Assembly (NCBI GenBank): GCA_963921185.1
Contig: OY992531.1
Location: forward strand, 135,609,686 to 135,673,685
Origin: Dasysyrphus tricinctus
Lineage: Eukaryota; Arthropoda; Insecta; Diptera; Syrphidae
Reading direction: 5' to 3'
DNA length: 64,000 nucleotides
A program made the position numbers and the translations under genes. Shown one piece after another: positions 44,391 to 55,298 of the stretch. The notes under the pieces were generated by a model, which saw only the letters and a list, made by a program, of their open reading frames with translations, was not told the origin of the DNA and did not search any database. Within the stretch, counting starts at the first letter, position 1. The number at the start of each line of letters is the position of its first letter.

Positions 44391-44652
44391 TATCTGTGGT
44401 GTTTGGTAGAAACATGATAAATCCATTTTAAAATTTGCGTCTATGCGGCCACTTTACATCGACCTACAACCTTAACGGGTGAACCGATTTTCTTCAAATT
44501 TGAAACATAATTTTTCAAAAGCTATGTTCATAAGTATTCCAAATTTGAAGAAAATCTGTGGCCTCGTTTACACTCTAGCTTGATTTAAAGTGGGCGTAAA
44601 GACGCTAATTTTAAAATAGAGTTATCAGGTTTCTACCAAACACCACAGATAT
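44391..44652. mobile_element. 262-bp MITE with long terminal inverted repeats
   Basis: ATATCTGTGGTGTTTGGTAG begins the left end and is inverted at the right (CTACCAAACACCACAGATAT). Similarity extends about 55 bases inward to GCGTC. It is flanked by AT dinucleotides, so a TA-type duplication (Tc1/mariner-like) is possible but not certain. No coding capacity. Confidence 0.8.
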
Positions 44653-44821
44653 ATTTTTTAATAAAAAATATTTAACTATGAGAATGAATTTCTTTTAATA
44701 AATAAGAAATATAAAATGATTTTTAAAAACGTTTAAATTATTTTTTTTTCAAAAAAATTTACAACCTAAATAAAAAATAAAAATGGAAGATAAAAAAAAT
44801 AAGAAACGATTATATCACCGA

Positions 44822-47800
44822 TATAACACGCTAACGTGCAGGGGGACCGAATGGATGCCGGGATAAGCAGACAACCCAGCGTTGCTGGTCAGGGCACAAA
44901 CTTGTCCTTGGGATGGTTAAAAGCCCCCTTAAGACGGATGAACTGCAGGTAGCGGTCAACGGCATGATAGTCTGGTGGCGGAGGAGCTTTTTTGGTAAAA
45001 GGCCAACGGCAGCAGCAGGTAGCGTCTGTAACCCATATTGGGCGGCTACAAAAGGCGTCTGTTTTCCCATAGTGGGCGGCCTCGAGCAGTTATGTGTTTG
45101 ACCATACAAAAGGCGGGTGTGCCTGTCAAATCTGAGCTTATGTATGTTATTAATCATATCTCGGAAAACACCATGGTGGAAGGATATAAGCAAATACATG
45201 AACTATGACAACAAATGGAAATGAGTCCCCAAGAGGTAATCTTTTTATAGAAAATCCTTCTGTAGCTTCGGTTGCAGTAAACCGCACATCGGATTTGGGG
45301 GTGCGGCATCTTTCATGTACGAGCGTCAATCAAGACGCCATAATAATAAGTGAATCGTTGACAAATAGAAGAAGTCTTTCAAGAAGCGCAAATGTTACTT
45401 TTGGCTACCGCATACGTACGAAAATCGGAGCATGGAACGTTCGATCCTTGTACAGCGATGGTAGATACGAGCAGGTTGAGCGTGAAATGCTTCGTCTAAA
45501 CATCAGTATCCTGGGCATAAGCGAAACTAAGTGGAGAGGAAGAGCTGAATACAGATCAGACACTGGACAGACGAGAATGCTGTATTCCGGGGAAGATGAA
45601 AGAGAGGGTGGCCAAAGACTGCATGGTGTCGGAATTATGTTGAACGAAGAAGCGAGGCGTAGTTTGATCTCCTGGGCGCCCATTTCTGCGAGATTAATGA
45701 CAGCAAGGTTTCGTTCAAAAATTCGTAACGTCACAATTATTCAGTGCTACGCCCCCACAAATGAAGCGACCGAGGAAGACAAAACCGCGTTCTACACTCA
45801 TCTTAACTCGGTTTACAGTAGTGTTCCGAGAGCCGACATCATAGTCGTTATGGGAGACCTCAATGCCCAAGTCGGTTCAGACAATTACGGACTGGAACGC
45901 GTGATGGGAAGAAATGGCTTGGGGTCACGGAATGAAAATGGTGACTTGCTTGTCGACTTTTGTAACGCGAATCGTCTTGTGATAGGTGGGACTGTATTTA
46001 AGCATAAGACGTGCAACAAAATTACCTGGGTGCATCCGGATGGTCAAACCGAAAACCAAATTGATCATATCATGATTCAGCAGCGATGGAGGAAGTCTAT
46101 GTGTGATGTCCGGAGTATAAGAAATGCCGATGTGGGAAGCGACCACCATTTGGTTCTGATGAGTCTCAAACTACGAACCGCTGCCGTACAAAAACCAGCG
46201 CAGGATGCAGCAAGGAGCTCAAAATTCATTACGAATGCTTTAAATGACCCCAACATATGTCGAAACTATGTCACCACCCTTAACGACAGAGCCTCGTCAT
46301 TAAACGGAATCCAGAATTCAACAATTGATGAGATGTGGGGTGAAATAAAAAGTGTTTTTATGGAGGCTGGATCCGAAACTGTACCCAAGCGAACGAGACG
46401 TAGAGACTCTTGGATATCCCAAGACACCTGGGATAAGATCGAACTTCGCAAATCGTTGAAAATCCAAATAAATGCTGAAGCAGATGTTCAACGAAAGGCT
46501 GACTTGCGAAGAGAGTACCGCATTGCACATAAGATGGTCTATCGCTGTGTGAGACGTGACAAGAGGGTGAAGGTAGATGGACTCGCAGATAATGCGGAAA
46601 TCGCTGCCAGAAGAGGAGATATCCGGGAATTGTACCAAATAGCCAAAGATGTTATCGGGAAAAAAAGCAACACCAATCATCCTGTAATGGATGTGGATGG
46701 CACACTTTTGGTATCAATTGAGGATCAGCTTCGTAGATGGAAGGACCATTTTTGTGCCCTGCTAAATGAGGATTCAGTTGAGCAGAGTGCTGATGTGCCG
46801 CAACTAAACGAGATGCGCAGGTCCTATAGGGGTATTGACATCGAACCCCCGTCAGAATCGGAAATCCAGACATCAATAAATCTCCTCAAAAACAACAAGG
46901 CAGCTGGACTGGACGGGATACCAGCTGAATTCCTGAAAACCGATCCCGTAACAGCGGCTAGTATTTTACATCCGTTGATAAAAAACATTTGGGAAAACGA
47001 AAGCTATCCCAGGGATTGGAAGGATGGTGTGATTGTTAAGTTGCCAAAGAAAGGTGACTTAAAGAATTGCAACAATTGGCGTGGTATCACCGTTTTGTCC
47101 GTTTTCCCAAAACTAATGGCAACCATCATTCTCGAGCGAATAAAGGATAGAATCGAGTCTACACTCAAGAGGCATCAAGCTGGCTTCCGCAGTGGTCGAT
47201 CGTGTGTCGACCATATCAACACCCTGCGTATCGTCCTCGAGCAGTCGATGGAATTTCAATCACCGCTTTACCTCATGTTCGTGGATTTTGAGAAAGCCTT
47301 TGATCGAGTTAACCGAGAATGTATATGGAGATCGTTGCTTGGTAGAGGAATTCCACCAAAAATAGTTGCCATTATTAAAGAGTCCTACAACAACGCAAGG
47401 TGTTTTGTTTTGCACAATGGGCAGCTATCCGACTCCTTTGTAGTGCAACAGGGTGTGAGACAAGGGGATGTTCTATCGCCAATTCTCTTCCTGCTGGCGA
47501 TGGACGACGTATTGACGGCCAGTGTAGGTACAGCAGAGCGACAGGGCATTCAATGGAGACCGTTCGAAAGGCTCAGTCATTTAGACTATGCCGATGACAT
47601 ATGTCTACTGGCAAATAACATCAGTGGGCTGAACGGGATGTGCCAAACACTGCAAGTGAAGGGAGAGTCGAGTGGTCTAAGAATAAACAGCAAAAAGACA
47701 AAAATAATGCTCACAGGCCGCTCCACACAGCAGCGTATTATTCTACAGGAGACGCCAGTTGAAGTAGTGGAACAGTTCAACTACCTTGGCAGTATTGTCT

Positions 47801-48377
47801 CTGCAAACGGTGGTACGGATCTGGACGTTAAAAGTAGAATAAATAAAGCTCGTGCTGCCTTCGGTACTCTGTCCCCAATCTGGAAATCAAGTCAAATCTC
47901 CTTACGCACTAAGTTGAGATTCTTCGAATCCAATGTCAAATCCGTGCTGTTATATGCTTGTGAAACCTGGAAAGTCACGTCTATCATTTCGAAGAAATTG
48001 CAGGCTTTTGTGAATCGCTGTCTTCGCCACATCCTAAAGATTCGCTGGCCGCAAATAATATCAAATGAGGAATTGTGGCGCAGGACAAGTCAAGAGCGGC
48101 TGGACGTCGACATAAGAAAGCGTAAATGGCGTTGGATTGGTCACACACTGAGGAAACCAAACAATGAAATTGCAAAGCAGTCCTTTGAATGGAATCCTCA
48201 GGGTGCACGGCGGGTTGGAAGACCAAGAACAACATGGAAATCAACTGTCTTAGCGGAAGCAGAATCCCAGAGAAAGACGTGGCCACAGCTAAAGTACCTT
48301 GCAGCAGACCGTGAAGGATGGAGACGTTTTGTTGACGCCCTATGCCCCAGCCGGGGTTACAGGACACGATGATGATG
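44822..48377 (+). mobile_element. RTE-type LINE, full-length with intact ORF
   Basis: A 3556-bp element with about 383 bases of 5' UTR, a single 1055-codon ORF and a very short 3' end made of GATGATGAT. Flanked by a 10-bp target duplication ATATCACCGA (44812-44821 and 48378-48387). Single ORF, no gag, and a simple-repeat tail fit the RTE clade. Relatives in the window: 12115-12318, 27058-27456 and 59938-62090. Confidence 0.93.
45205..48372 (+). CDS. RTE-type LINE polyprotein: endonuclease and reverse transcriptase
   Basis: An intact 1055-residue protein that copies the element by nicking DNA and priming on it. The endonuclease spans about residues 70-315: GAWNVRSLY (about 75), GISETKWRG, VVMGDLNAQVG (about 216) and DVGSDHHLVLM (about 310). 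The reverse transcriptase spans about residues 560-860: IVKLPKKGDLKNCNNWRGI, FRSGRSCVDHI, FVDFEKAFDRV (about 692), GVRQGDVLSPILF and LDYADDICLLA (about 793). A C-terminal region with RWIGHTLRKP is conserved in the RTE group. All catalytic residues are present. The ATG at 45205 lies soon after the 5' UTR. I see nothing to prevent function. Confidence 0.93.
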   Translation: MTTNGNESPRGNLFIENPSVASVAVNRTSDLGVRHLSCTSVNQDAIIISESLTNRRSLSRSANVTFGYRIRTKIGAWNVRSLYSDGRYEQVEREMLRLNISILGISETKWRGRAEYRSDTGQTRMLYSGEDEREGGQRLHGVGIMLNEEARRSLISWAPISARLMTARFRSKIRNVTIIQCYAPTNEATEEDKTAFYTHLNSVYSSVPRADIIVVMGDLNAQVGSDNYGLERVMGRNGLGSRNENGDLLVDFCNANRLVIGGTVFKHKTCNKITWVHPDGQTENQIDHIMIQQRWRKSMCDVRSIRNADVGSDHHLVLMSLKLRTAAVQKPAQDAARSSKFITNALNDPNICRNYVTTLNDRASSLNGIQNSTIDEMWGEIKSVFMEAGSETVPKRTRRRDSWISQDTWDKIELRKSLKIQINAEADVQRKADLRREYRIAHKMVYRCVRRDKRVKVDGLADNAEIAARRGDIRELYQIAKDVIGKKSNTNHPVMDVDGTLLVSIEDQLRRWKDHFCALLNEDSVEQSADVPQLNEMRRSYRGIDIEPPSESEIQTSINLLKNNKAAGLDGIPAEFLKTDPVTAASILHPLIKNIWENESYPRDWKDGVIVKLPKKGDLKNCNNWRGITVLSVFPKLMATIILERIKDRIESTLKRHQAGFRSGRSCVDHINTLRIVLEQSMEFQSPLYLMFVDFEKAFDRVNRECIWRSLLGRGIPPKIVAIIKESYNNARCFVLHNGQLSDSFVVQQGVRQGDVLSPILFLLAMDDVLTASVGTAERQGIQWRPFERLSHLDYADDICLLANNISGLNGMCQTLQVKGESSGLRINSKKTKIMLTGRSTQQRIILQETPVEVVEQFNYLGSIVSANGGTDLDVKSRINKARAAFGTLSPIWKSSQISLRTKLRFFESNVKSVLLYACETWKVTSIISKKLQAFVNRCLRHILKIRWPQIISNEELWRRTSQERLDVDIRKRKWRWIGHTLRKPNNEIAKQSFEWNPQGARRVGRPRTTWKSTVLAEAESQRKTWPQLKYLAADREGWRRFVDALCPSRGYRTR

Positions 48378-49554
48378 ATATCACCGAACTATAAATGGTG
48401 AAAAAGTTTTATTATCTCCAATGAATGGTAAAAAAATTTGTTTGACATGTTTAATTGAAAAAGATTTATCTGAATTTTATGGAAAGGGATATTGTAAACA
48501 ATGTAGGTATTTAAAATATAATACAGAAAAAATTCTTTGTATATGTGGAAAAGAATATGTTAGATATTGTAAAGCAAGACACTTTTCTTCAAAATATCAT
48601 ATAGCAAAACTCAAAATAAAGAAAATTATATTGAGACATAAATATCACATTTTTCATTTTAATTTATTTAATTTATTGAAAATTTATTTATTTTTTAAAA
48701 ATGTTGTAAACTTTATTTTTTTATACATTTTTTTTCTAATAAATGGAAACAAATTTTATAGAAGCAAATTTAACAATTAATAAAAAAGTTTCAGAACTTA
48801 GAAAAGTAATGAGACAATATAAAAATTTTAATCCACCAATAGGGTGGTATGTATTTAAAAAAACTGAATTAATTAATCTTATTAATAATTACATCACTAA
48901 TCATAATGAATCAATAATTCAATCGTTTTTTAATAGTTTTGATTCATATGATTTTCCAGAAGAAAATATTCGTAATAGAAATGTAGTACGTGTACCAATA
49001 GAACGAAATGCATTTGGTAATCTTGTTACAGATTTAATTTTTACAAATGATGAAACTGAAGATTTATTTTTACATTTTCAAGTAGTTAGAAATGATTATA
49101 TAAATTATTTTTTCAGAGATCATAATAGATATAAAAATTTTCGAGTAAGTTTGTTTATTCATATAATAACACAAAATGTTAGAAATAATGAGGATGAAGA
49201 TTTTTATATTCAATCATTTACAAGATTTTACAAGATTAGTAAATAAACAAAATTATTTATAAATGTTTGATGAAATGGTAACAGATATTATTCAAAAGTT
49301 TGAAGATAGAATAACTCGAAATACTGGTTATATTTTTCGTTATATTGTTGAATCTGGTATTCAACGTGATCAAAGTCAACCACTTTTAGGGGGTGATTTT
49401 ATTGAATTCAATAATAAAAGATTGCATTAATATTAAAAATACCGATAATAAATGTATTTTATATACCATTCTTTATTTTATACATCAAAATGAATTAAAA
49501 GAACACCCTGAAAGACCATCAAAATACAAAAAATATTTGAAAGAAATAGAAATA

Positions 49555-52500
49555 GTGGTTGAATGTTGTAGGAACTGGGGGCCTCGAGCTGTATCTTTTC
49601 CTACACATCAAGTGCTTACAATACCTCCAAGTTGGTAGCCGCCGGATACTGGTCTTGGCTTTATGCCAGGACTTGCTAAACTTGTAAGTGCGAATGTTGA
49701 TCAAGGAAAGAATTGCAACATTAAACCCATGGCCCTACAGATTGGAGGTTAGTGCGTTGGGCTAACGACCCGACCACAGTAAAAAAAAAAAAAAAAAAAA
49801 AACCAATTGTTATGAGAGAGACGCGTGAAGCTTCGGATAACGACCCCCCTCAAATGGCAACCAGACCCGGAACGAAAATGGACTATGATCTACGAGTATG
49901 CACCTGGAATGTAAGGACACTCTACACACCAGGTGCTACTCAAAAACTTGAATCTGTCCTCTCGCGGTACAAGGCAGACATTACCGCGATCCAGGAGATA
50001 CGATGGATAGGATCAGGTATAACGAAAAGAAAAGATTGCGACATTTATTACAGCTGTCACCAAAGACTGCACATGCTAGGATGCGGATTCGTCGTGGGAA
50101 ATCGACTCAGATCGAAAGTCATCGATTTTAAGCCGATAAGCGATCGCCTGGCTGTGATCCGCATCAAAGCTACCTTCCAAAACATCAGCCTAGTATGTGC
50201 ACACGCCCCTACCGATGAAGCTGAGGAGTCTAACAAGGAGGAGTTTTACGACCTCCTGGACGGAGCCTACGGAGCCTGTCCGGAGTACGATGTCAAAGTC
50301 GTGCTCGGAGACTTCAATGCTAAAGTCGGAAAGGAAAACATCTTTGGCGGATTAGTTGGAAAGCACAGCCTCCACGAAACGACAACAGACAACGGCTTCC
50401 GACTAATCGACTTTGCTGCAGCTCGTAGTACGGTGATAAGTAGCACTAGGTTCCCCAGGCGAAGGATACACACAGCAACCTGGCGATCTCCAGATGGTCG
50501 AACGGCCAACCAAATCGACCACGTGCTAATTGGCGCAAGGTACGCATCGAACATCATGGACGTGCGAACTTTCCGAGGTGCAAAAGTGGACTCTGACCAC
50601 TTTCTTGTTGTGACAAAGTTCAGAGCCCGACTGTCCAACGAAAAGAAAACGAAGACCGCCCAAAGAAAGAAGTTCAACATCGCATGCCTTAGCACATCTG
50701 AGAAAGCCAGAGACTACAGTGAGCAATTGACCGGGAAACTCTCTGCCGTACACCCAGCCACAAGCGTCAACAACCAGTGGAACCAATATCGCGACATTAT
50801 TAAAGAGACAGCCGAGACCACCATAGGCTATCAACCACCCAGAAAAAAGAACCCGTGGTATGATGATGAATGCGCGCTATTGAAGCAGGAGACGGAAAAT
50901 GCACGAATGCAAATGCTGCAACGGAAAACAAGAGCAGCAAGAGAGGAGTACCGTGAAAAGAGAAGGAAAGAGAAAAAACCCTGCGTAGAAAGAAAAGAGC
51001 ATCCGCAGCCTCTCAGCTCAAGTATCTCGAAGAGTCCAGCACCGCCACCAACACCCGCCGGTTCTACAAAACAGCCAAGCAACTGGCATCTGGTTAAAGG
51101 ACTGGCACGCAAGCTCTTCGAAACAGCGAAGGGAACCTAGTCACCGAAGCACAGGGAATTGTAGACGTGTTTAAGCAGCATTTCCAGCAGCTGCTTAATG
51201 GGCATTATGTAGAGGAGGCAATAGAGGAACAAAGAAGCATTAGACCAGTCAATGAAGATCCAGTCCCAGCACCCAGTACTGAAGAGGTTAAGAAAGCCAT
51301 CCACAAGCTTAAGAACAACAAATCCGCCGGCTCGGATGGCCTACCAGCGGAACTCTTCAAGTATGGAGATGTTCTGGTAGGGTGCATGCACTAGCTCATC
51401 AACCAAGTTTGGGAGGAGGAAAGTATGCCCGACGACTGGTCAAATAGCTCCATGTGCCCAATCTACAAAAAAGGCGATCCTATGTCCTGCAAGAACTACA
51501 GAGGCATATCCCTGCTTAATGTTGCCTACAAGATCCTATCCAACGTACTATGTGAGCGTCTAAAACCTTTCTGCAACACTATGATCGGCACGTACCAGTG
51601 TGGCTTCAGGCCAGGCAGATCAACGATAGACCAAATCTTCACATTGAGGCAAATCCTGGAAAAGACCAACGAATTTCAAGTCGAGACCCACCACCTATTC
51701 ATCGACTTCAAAGCCGCATATGATAGCATAAGTCGCCAAGAGCTTCTATTGGCGATGTCGGAACTCGGGATCCCGAAAAAACTGATCCAGCTATGCCGCA
51801 TGACGTTACAAAATACGCGGTGCAACGTGCAAATGGGTAACAGCTCATCCGAGTTATTCCAGACGTGTACAGGGTTCAGACAAGGAGATGCGCTATCATG
51901 TGATTTCTTCAACCTAGTCCTGGAGCAGATAGTGCGCAAGAGTGGTGTTAACATGGAAGGCACTATCTTTAACAGGTCTTCTCAACTGCTTGGTTATGCG
52001 GACGACATCGACATCATCGGCCGTTCCAACAGGGCTGTACTTGAAGCATTCACAGCTATTGATGAACAGGCGAAACGCGTTGGTCTTGAAGTGAATGAGG
52101 ACAAAACAAAGTATATGCTATCAACAAACAAAGCCTCATCTGTCCATCGCCTAGGACAAAACGTCACTGTTGGTAGCAGTAATTTCGAGGTAGTCAAGGA
52201 GTTCACCTACCTCGGAACAAACATCAATCCCCCGAACGACACCTTAGTGGAAATCCGACGAAGAATTACCCTAGCGAACCGCTGCTACTTCGGTTTGGCC
52301 AAACAAATGGGTTCAAAACTCCTTTCTCGAAAGACAAAGTGCACGCTATACAAAACTCTAATTTTACCAGTTCTACTCTACGGCGCCGAGTGCTGGACGA
52401 TAAGTAAAAAAGGGAAATTGATCCTGGGCACTTTCGAGAGAAAAATTCTACGGCGGATATTTGGTCCTATATGCGAAGAGGGCGATTGGAGGAGAAGATT

Positions 52501-52812
52501 CAATCGTGAACTGTACGAGCCGTACCAAGATGTGGATGTAGTCCAAAGAGCCAAAACACGTCGACTACACTGGCTCGGCCACATCGAGCGAATGGACAAC
52601 AACGCTCCAGCCAAGAAAATCTTCGAATCCCAGCCCCCAGGTTCGAGACGACCAGGAAGACCGAACCTCCGCTATAGGGACCAGGCGGTCACAGACGCAA
52701 GAGCGCTTGGTCTCGACGACTGGAGGGAGCGTGCGAGGGACCGCAACCGATGGAAGACCGCAATATCTCAGGCAGAGACCCTTCATGGATCGGGAGCCGG
52801 ATAAGTAAGTAA
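49555..52812 (+). mobile_element. Second RTE-like LINE family, one copy, broken ORF
   Basis: Begins in GTGGTTGAATGTTGTAGGAA after the polymerase sequence GAAATAGAAATAGT and ends in (TAAG)n just before TAGTAGAAAATG, where polymerase sequence resumes. The short shared ATAGT[A/G]G at both edges is a likely target duplication, blurred by the tail. Different family from the RTE at 44822. Confidence 0.85.
49752..52804 (+). pseudogene. RTE-like LINE polyprotein, frameshift and stop
   Basis: The endonuclease lies in 49752-50640: CTWNVRTLYTPG, AIQEIRWIG, VVLGDFNAKVG and VDSDHFLVV. The frame shifts near 50985, and the RT linker then reads in another frame (51167-51394), followed by a TAG at 51392 in the same frame as the rest (51425-52804). 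The RT shows CPIYKKGDPMSCKNYRGISL, FIDFKAAYDSI and LLGYADDIDIIG, with a C-terminal HWLGHIERM region. Catalytic residues are kept, but one shift and one stop disable it. Confidence 0.88.
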
Positions 52813-54955
52813 GTAGTAGAAAATGATGAAAAATATAAAAATTTAAAAATGGAATATCCTTTTAAGGTAGAAGAAAAATATATTAGAAAATTAGAAGATT
52901 ATTTTAATATTACTATGAATTTTTATCATTTTGAAAATGATGAAGAATATAATGATTTAGAACAAATTCAAAGTTTTAATATAAGTGATTCTTTTGATTC
53001 AAATGTTAATAAATTACATGTTGATGTTTTATTTTTAGAAAATGATGAAAGATGTCATTTTATTCCAATTAAAAATTTATCAGGTTTTTTGAGTGGAAAA
53101 ATTCAAAATAGAGATCATCATTTAATAATTTGTAAAAAATGTTTTCGAAAATTTAATTCTAATATAGAACTTGAAACTCATAAAAAAATTTGTTTTGAGA
53201 AAAAAACAAATAATATAATTCAAAATTTTAAATTACCAGAAGAAGACAAAAAAATTTAAAATAAAAAACACTTGGAGCAGAAATATATCATCCATTTACT
53301 TTAGGTATATCTAGATTTTGAATGTTCATTAAAAAAATGTGATATTGATAAAAACAATACAAAATTAATTAATGAACATGTACCTAATAGTTTTGGAATT
53401 TATAATAAATATTTTAAAGAATTTAACTTTTATATTTCAGAAGGTTCAGAATTGGTAGAAAATTTTCATAGTTATCTTAAATTAGCAGCAAAATCATATA
53501 ACAGAAAAATTAAAATTAATAAACCAGCAATTAAAGATGATGAATCAATTGAAAAATTTGAAAAAACTAAAACATGTGAAATATGCTATAAAAATTTTAA
53601 TAATGAAAATGTAGTTAAAATGTGGGATCATGATCATTTAACTGGAAAATATAGAAGGGCATTATGTACAACTTGTAATTTTGCATGTAAATTACCAAAA
53701 GTTATAAATGTTGTAGTTCATAATTTTAAAGGGTATGATAGTAAATTAATTATAAAAAATTTGGATAAAATAGATGAAAATAAAGTTTATAAAACAGAAA
53801 TGGTTATTTTGGCTTCTAGTACTGACAAATTTAGACAATTTAGAAAAAAAAATTCAAATTGATGCATATGAACATAAAATGTGTTTAAATGAAAAATGTA
53901 AATATGAATATAATTTTAAAACAAGTAAATGTTGTTATAAATGTAAATCAAATGAATTAATAGATCATATTATTCCTGCTGAAACTAAATGGAAACAATG
54001 AAGAAATGTGGATATGAATATAATTCACCAAAAAATATTTGTTGTTATAAATCTAAATCAACTGAATTTACAAATTGGATAGATCCTAATATAATTGAAT
54101 TAAGATTTATAGATTCTTTAGAATTTATAAATTGTAGTTTAGATAAAGCAATTAAAAATTTATTAAGTATAAACACTGCATATTGTTGTCTTTGTAATAA
54201 AATGAGAGAATTAAAAGAACCATCTTTTAAAATAATTAATGATAAAATTTATGCATATGAAACATGTACATATTGTAATGAATGTGAAATTAAAAAGCAA
54301 ATTAATTATGATCATCTTAAAAATTTTAATTGTTTATTTAAGGATATTCCAAAAGAAGAAAAGGTGTTTATCCTTATGAATTTATAGTGATATAAGTAAA
54401 TTAAATATGAAACATTTACCAAAATATGAAGAATTTAATTCAAAATTATCTGGTTCTATATCAAAGAAAAGTTATAAATTTGCTACAGAATTATTTTAAA
54501 AACAAAAGAGGACATTTTTGGAGTTTTAAAGAATATCATAATTTATATCTAAAATTAGATGTAATTTTACTGTCAGATGTTTTTGATAATTTTAGAGAAA
54601 TGTGTCATAAAAATTATCTATAGTTTAGATCCAATTCATTTTGTAAGTGCACCACATTTAAGCATAAATGCTGCTTTAAAATTTACAAGACAACAATTAG
54701 AATCGGTGCCGAACCTGCCTTAAGGCAAGATTAGCTTCAATAAAGCAAGCAATTAAATTGACTATCTGACTATTTAAGCCAGGCAGTTGCCTGGGGCGCC
54801 ACTCAGCTAGGGCGGCAAAATTGGTGGAAAAAATTAAAAACTGAAAAAAGGGTAACACAAATGCGTCTCCTTGAATCTAAATCAATAGCAGCAACTACTA
54901 CACTGTACTTTGTTCATTCTTCTTTGTTGTTCATTCCAGGTATACGAGGGCATAC

Positions 54956-55107
54956 CATTGTATATCCAATCTATAGTATTCTCATGAAACACGATTTTGT
55001 AGGTAGACATTTGGTCGATAGGTTCGCTGTGATCGCCTTACCGAGATCCCTTAACAAAAATTAGTATTACATTTGGAAGCATAGATGGCCACGAGCTTTT
55101 TTTCTTT
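54956..55107. mobile_element. CATTG-type MITE, copy 2 (right end truncated)
   Basis: About 150 bases nearly identical to 35157-35310, starting CATTGTATATCCAATCTATA. The right inverted end is missing; sequence changes to hAT transposase remnant at about 55107. Confidence 0.82.
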
Positions 55108-55298
55108 TACGCTCAACTATGACTGAAGGGCGATTAACAGCCTTGGCAACAATTTTCATTGAAATAGAGATGCTGAATAGTGTTGAAGAAGAAGAAATCG
55201 CTAAAAGATTTGCAAAAATGAAATCGCGAAGAGCAGCATTCTCATGTCAATATTTTGTAAAATTATTTTATCGAAAATCCTTAAAATGTATTAAATAA
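55107..55298 (+). pseudogene. hAT transposase C-terminal remnant
   Basis: A frame reading LRSTMTEGRLTALATIFIEI, EMLNSVEEEEIAKRFAKMKS and RR, then about 20 less conserved codons to a TAA. The LRSTM.xxRL..LA...IE pattern is the dimerisation tail of hAT transposases of the ZMYM-like group. Everything upstream is missing. Confidence 0.65.

Larger units (their letters stand above)
44783..48780 (+). pseudogene. Polinton zinc-finger protein, split by an RTE LINE
   Basis: ATG 44783 (MEDKKNKKRLYHR) is interrupted after 13 codons by the RTE insertion and continues in frame at 48388 onward. The body has CX2CX14CX2C (CLTC ... CKQC) followed by CICGKEYVRYCKARHFSSKY, a C2H2-like finger. The last 45 codons are hydrophobic AT-rich sequence overlapping the polymerase start at 48743, so the natural stop may have been lost. 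Probably a small nucleic-acid-binding protein upstream of PolB; family not recognised. Confidence 0.55.

Noticed and set aside
44831..45199. Minus-strand 122-codon ORF, also seen at 59945-60314
   Set aside because: Shadow of the RTE 5' UTR; it repeats only because that UTR is duplicated in copy 3, where it is frameshifted.
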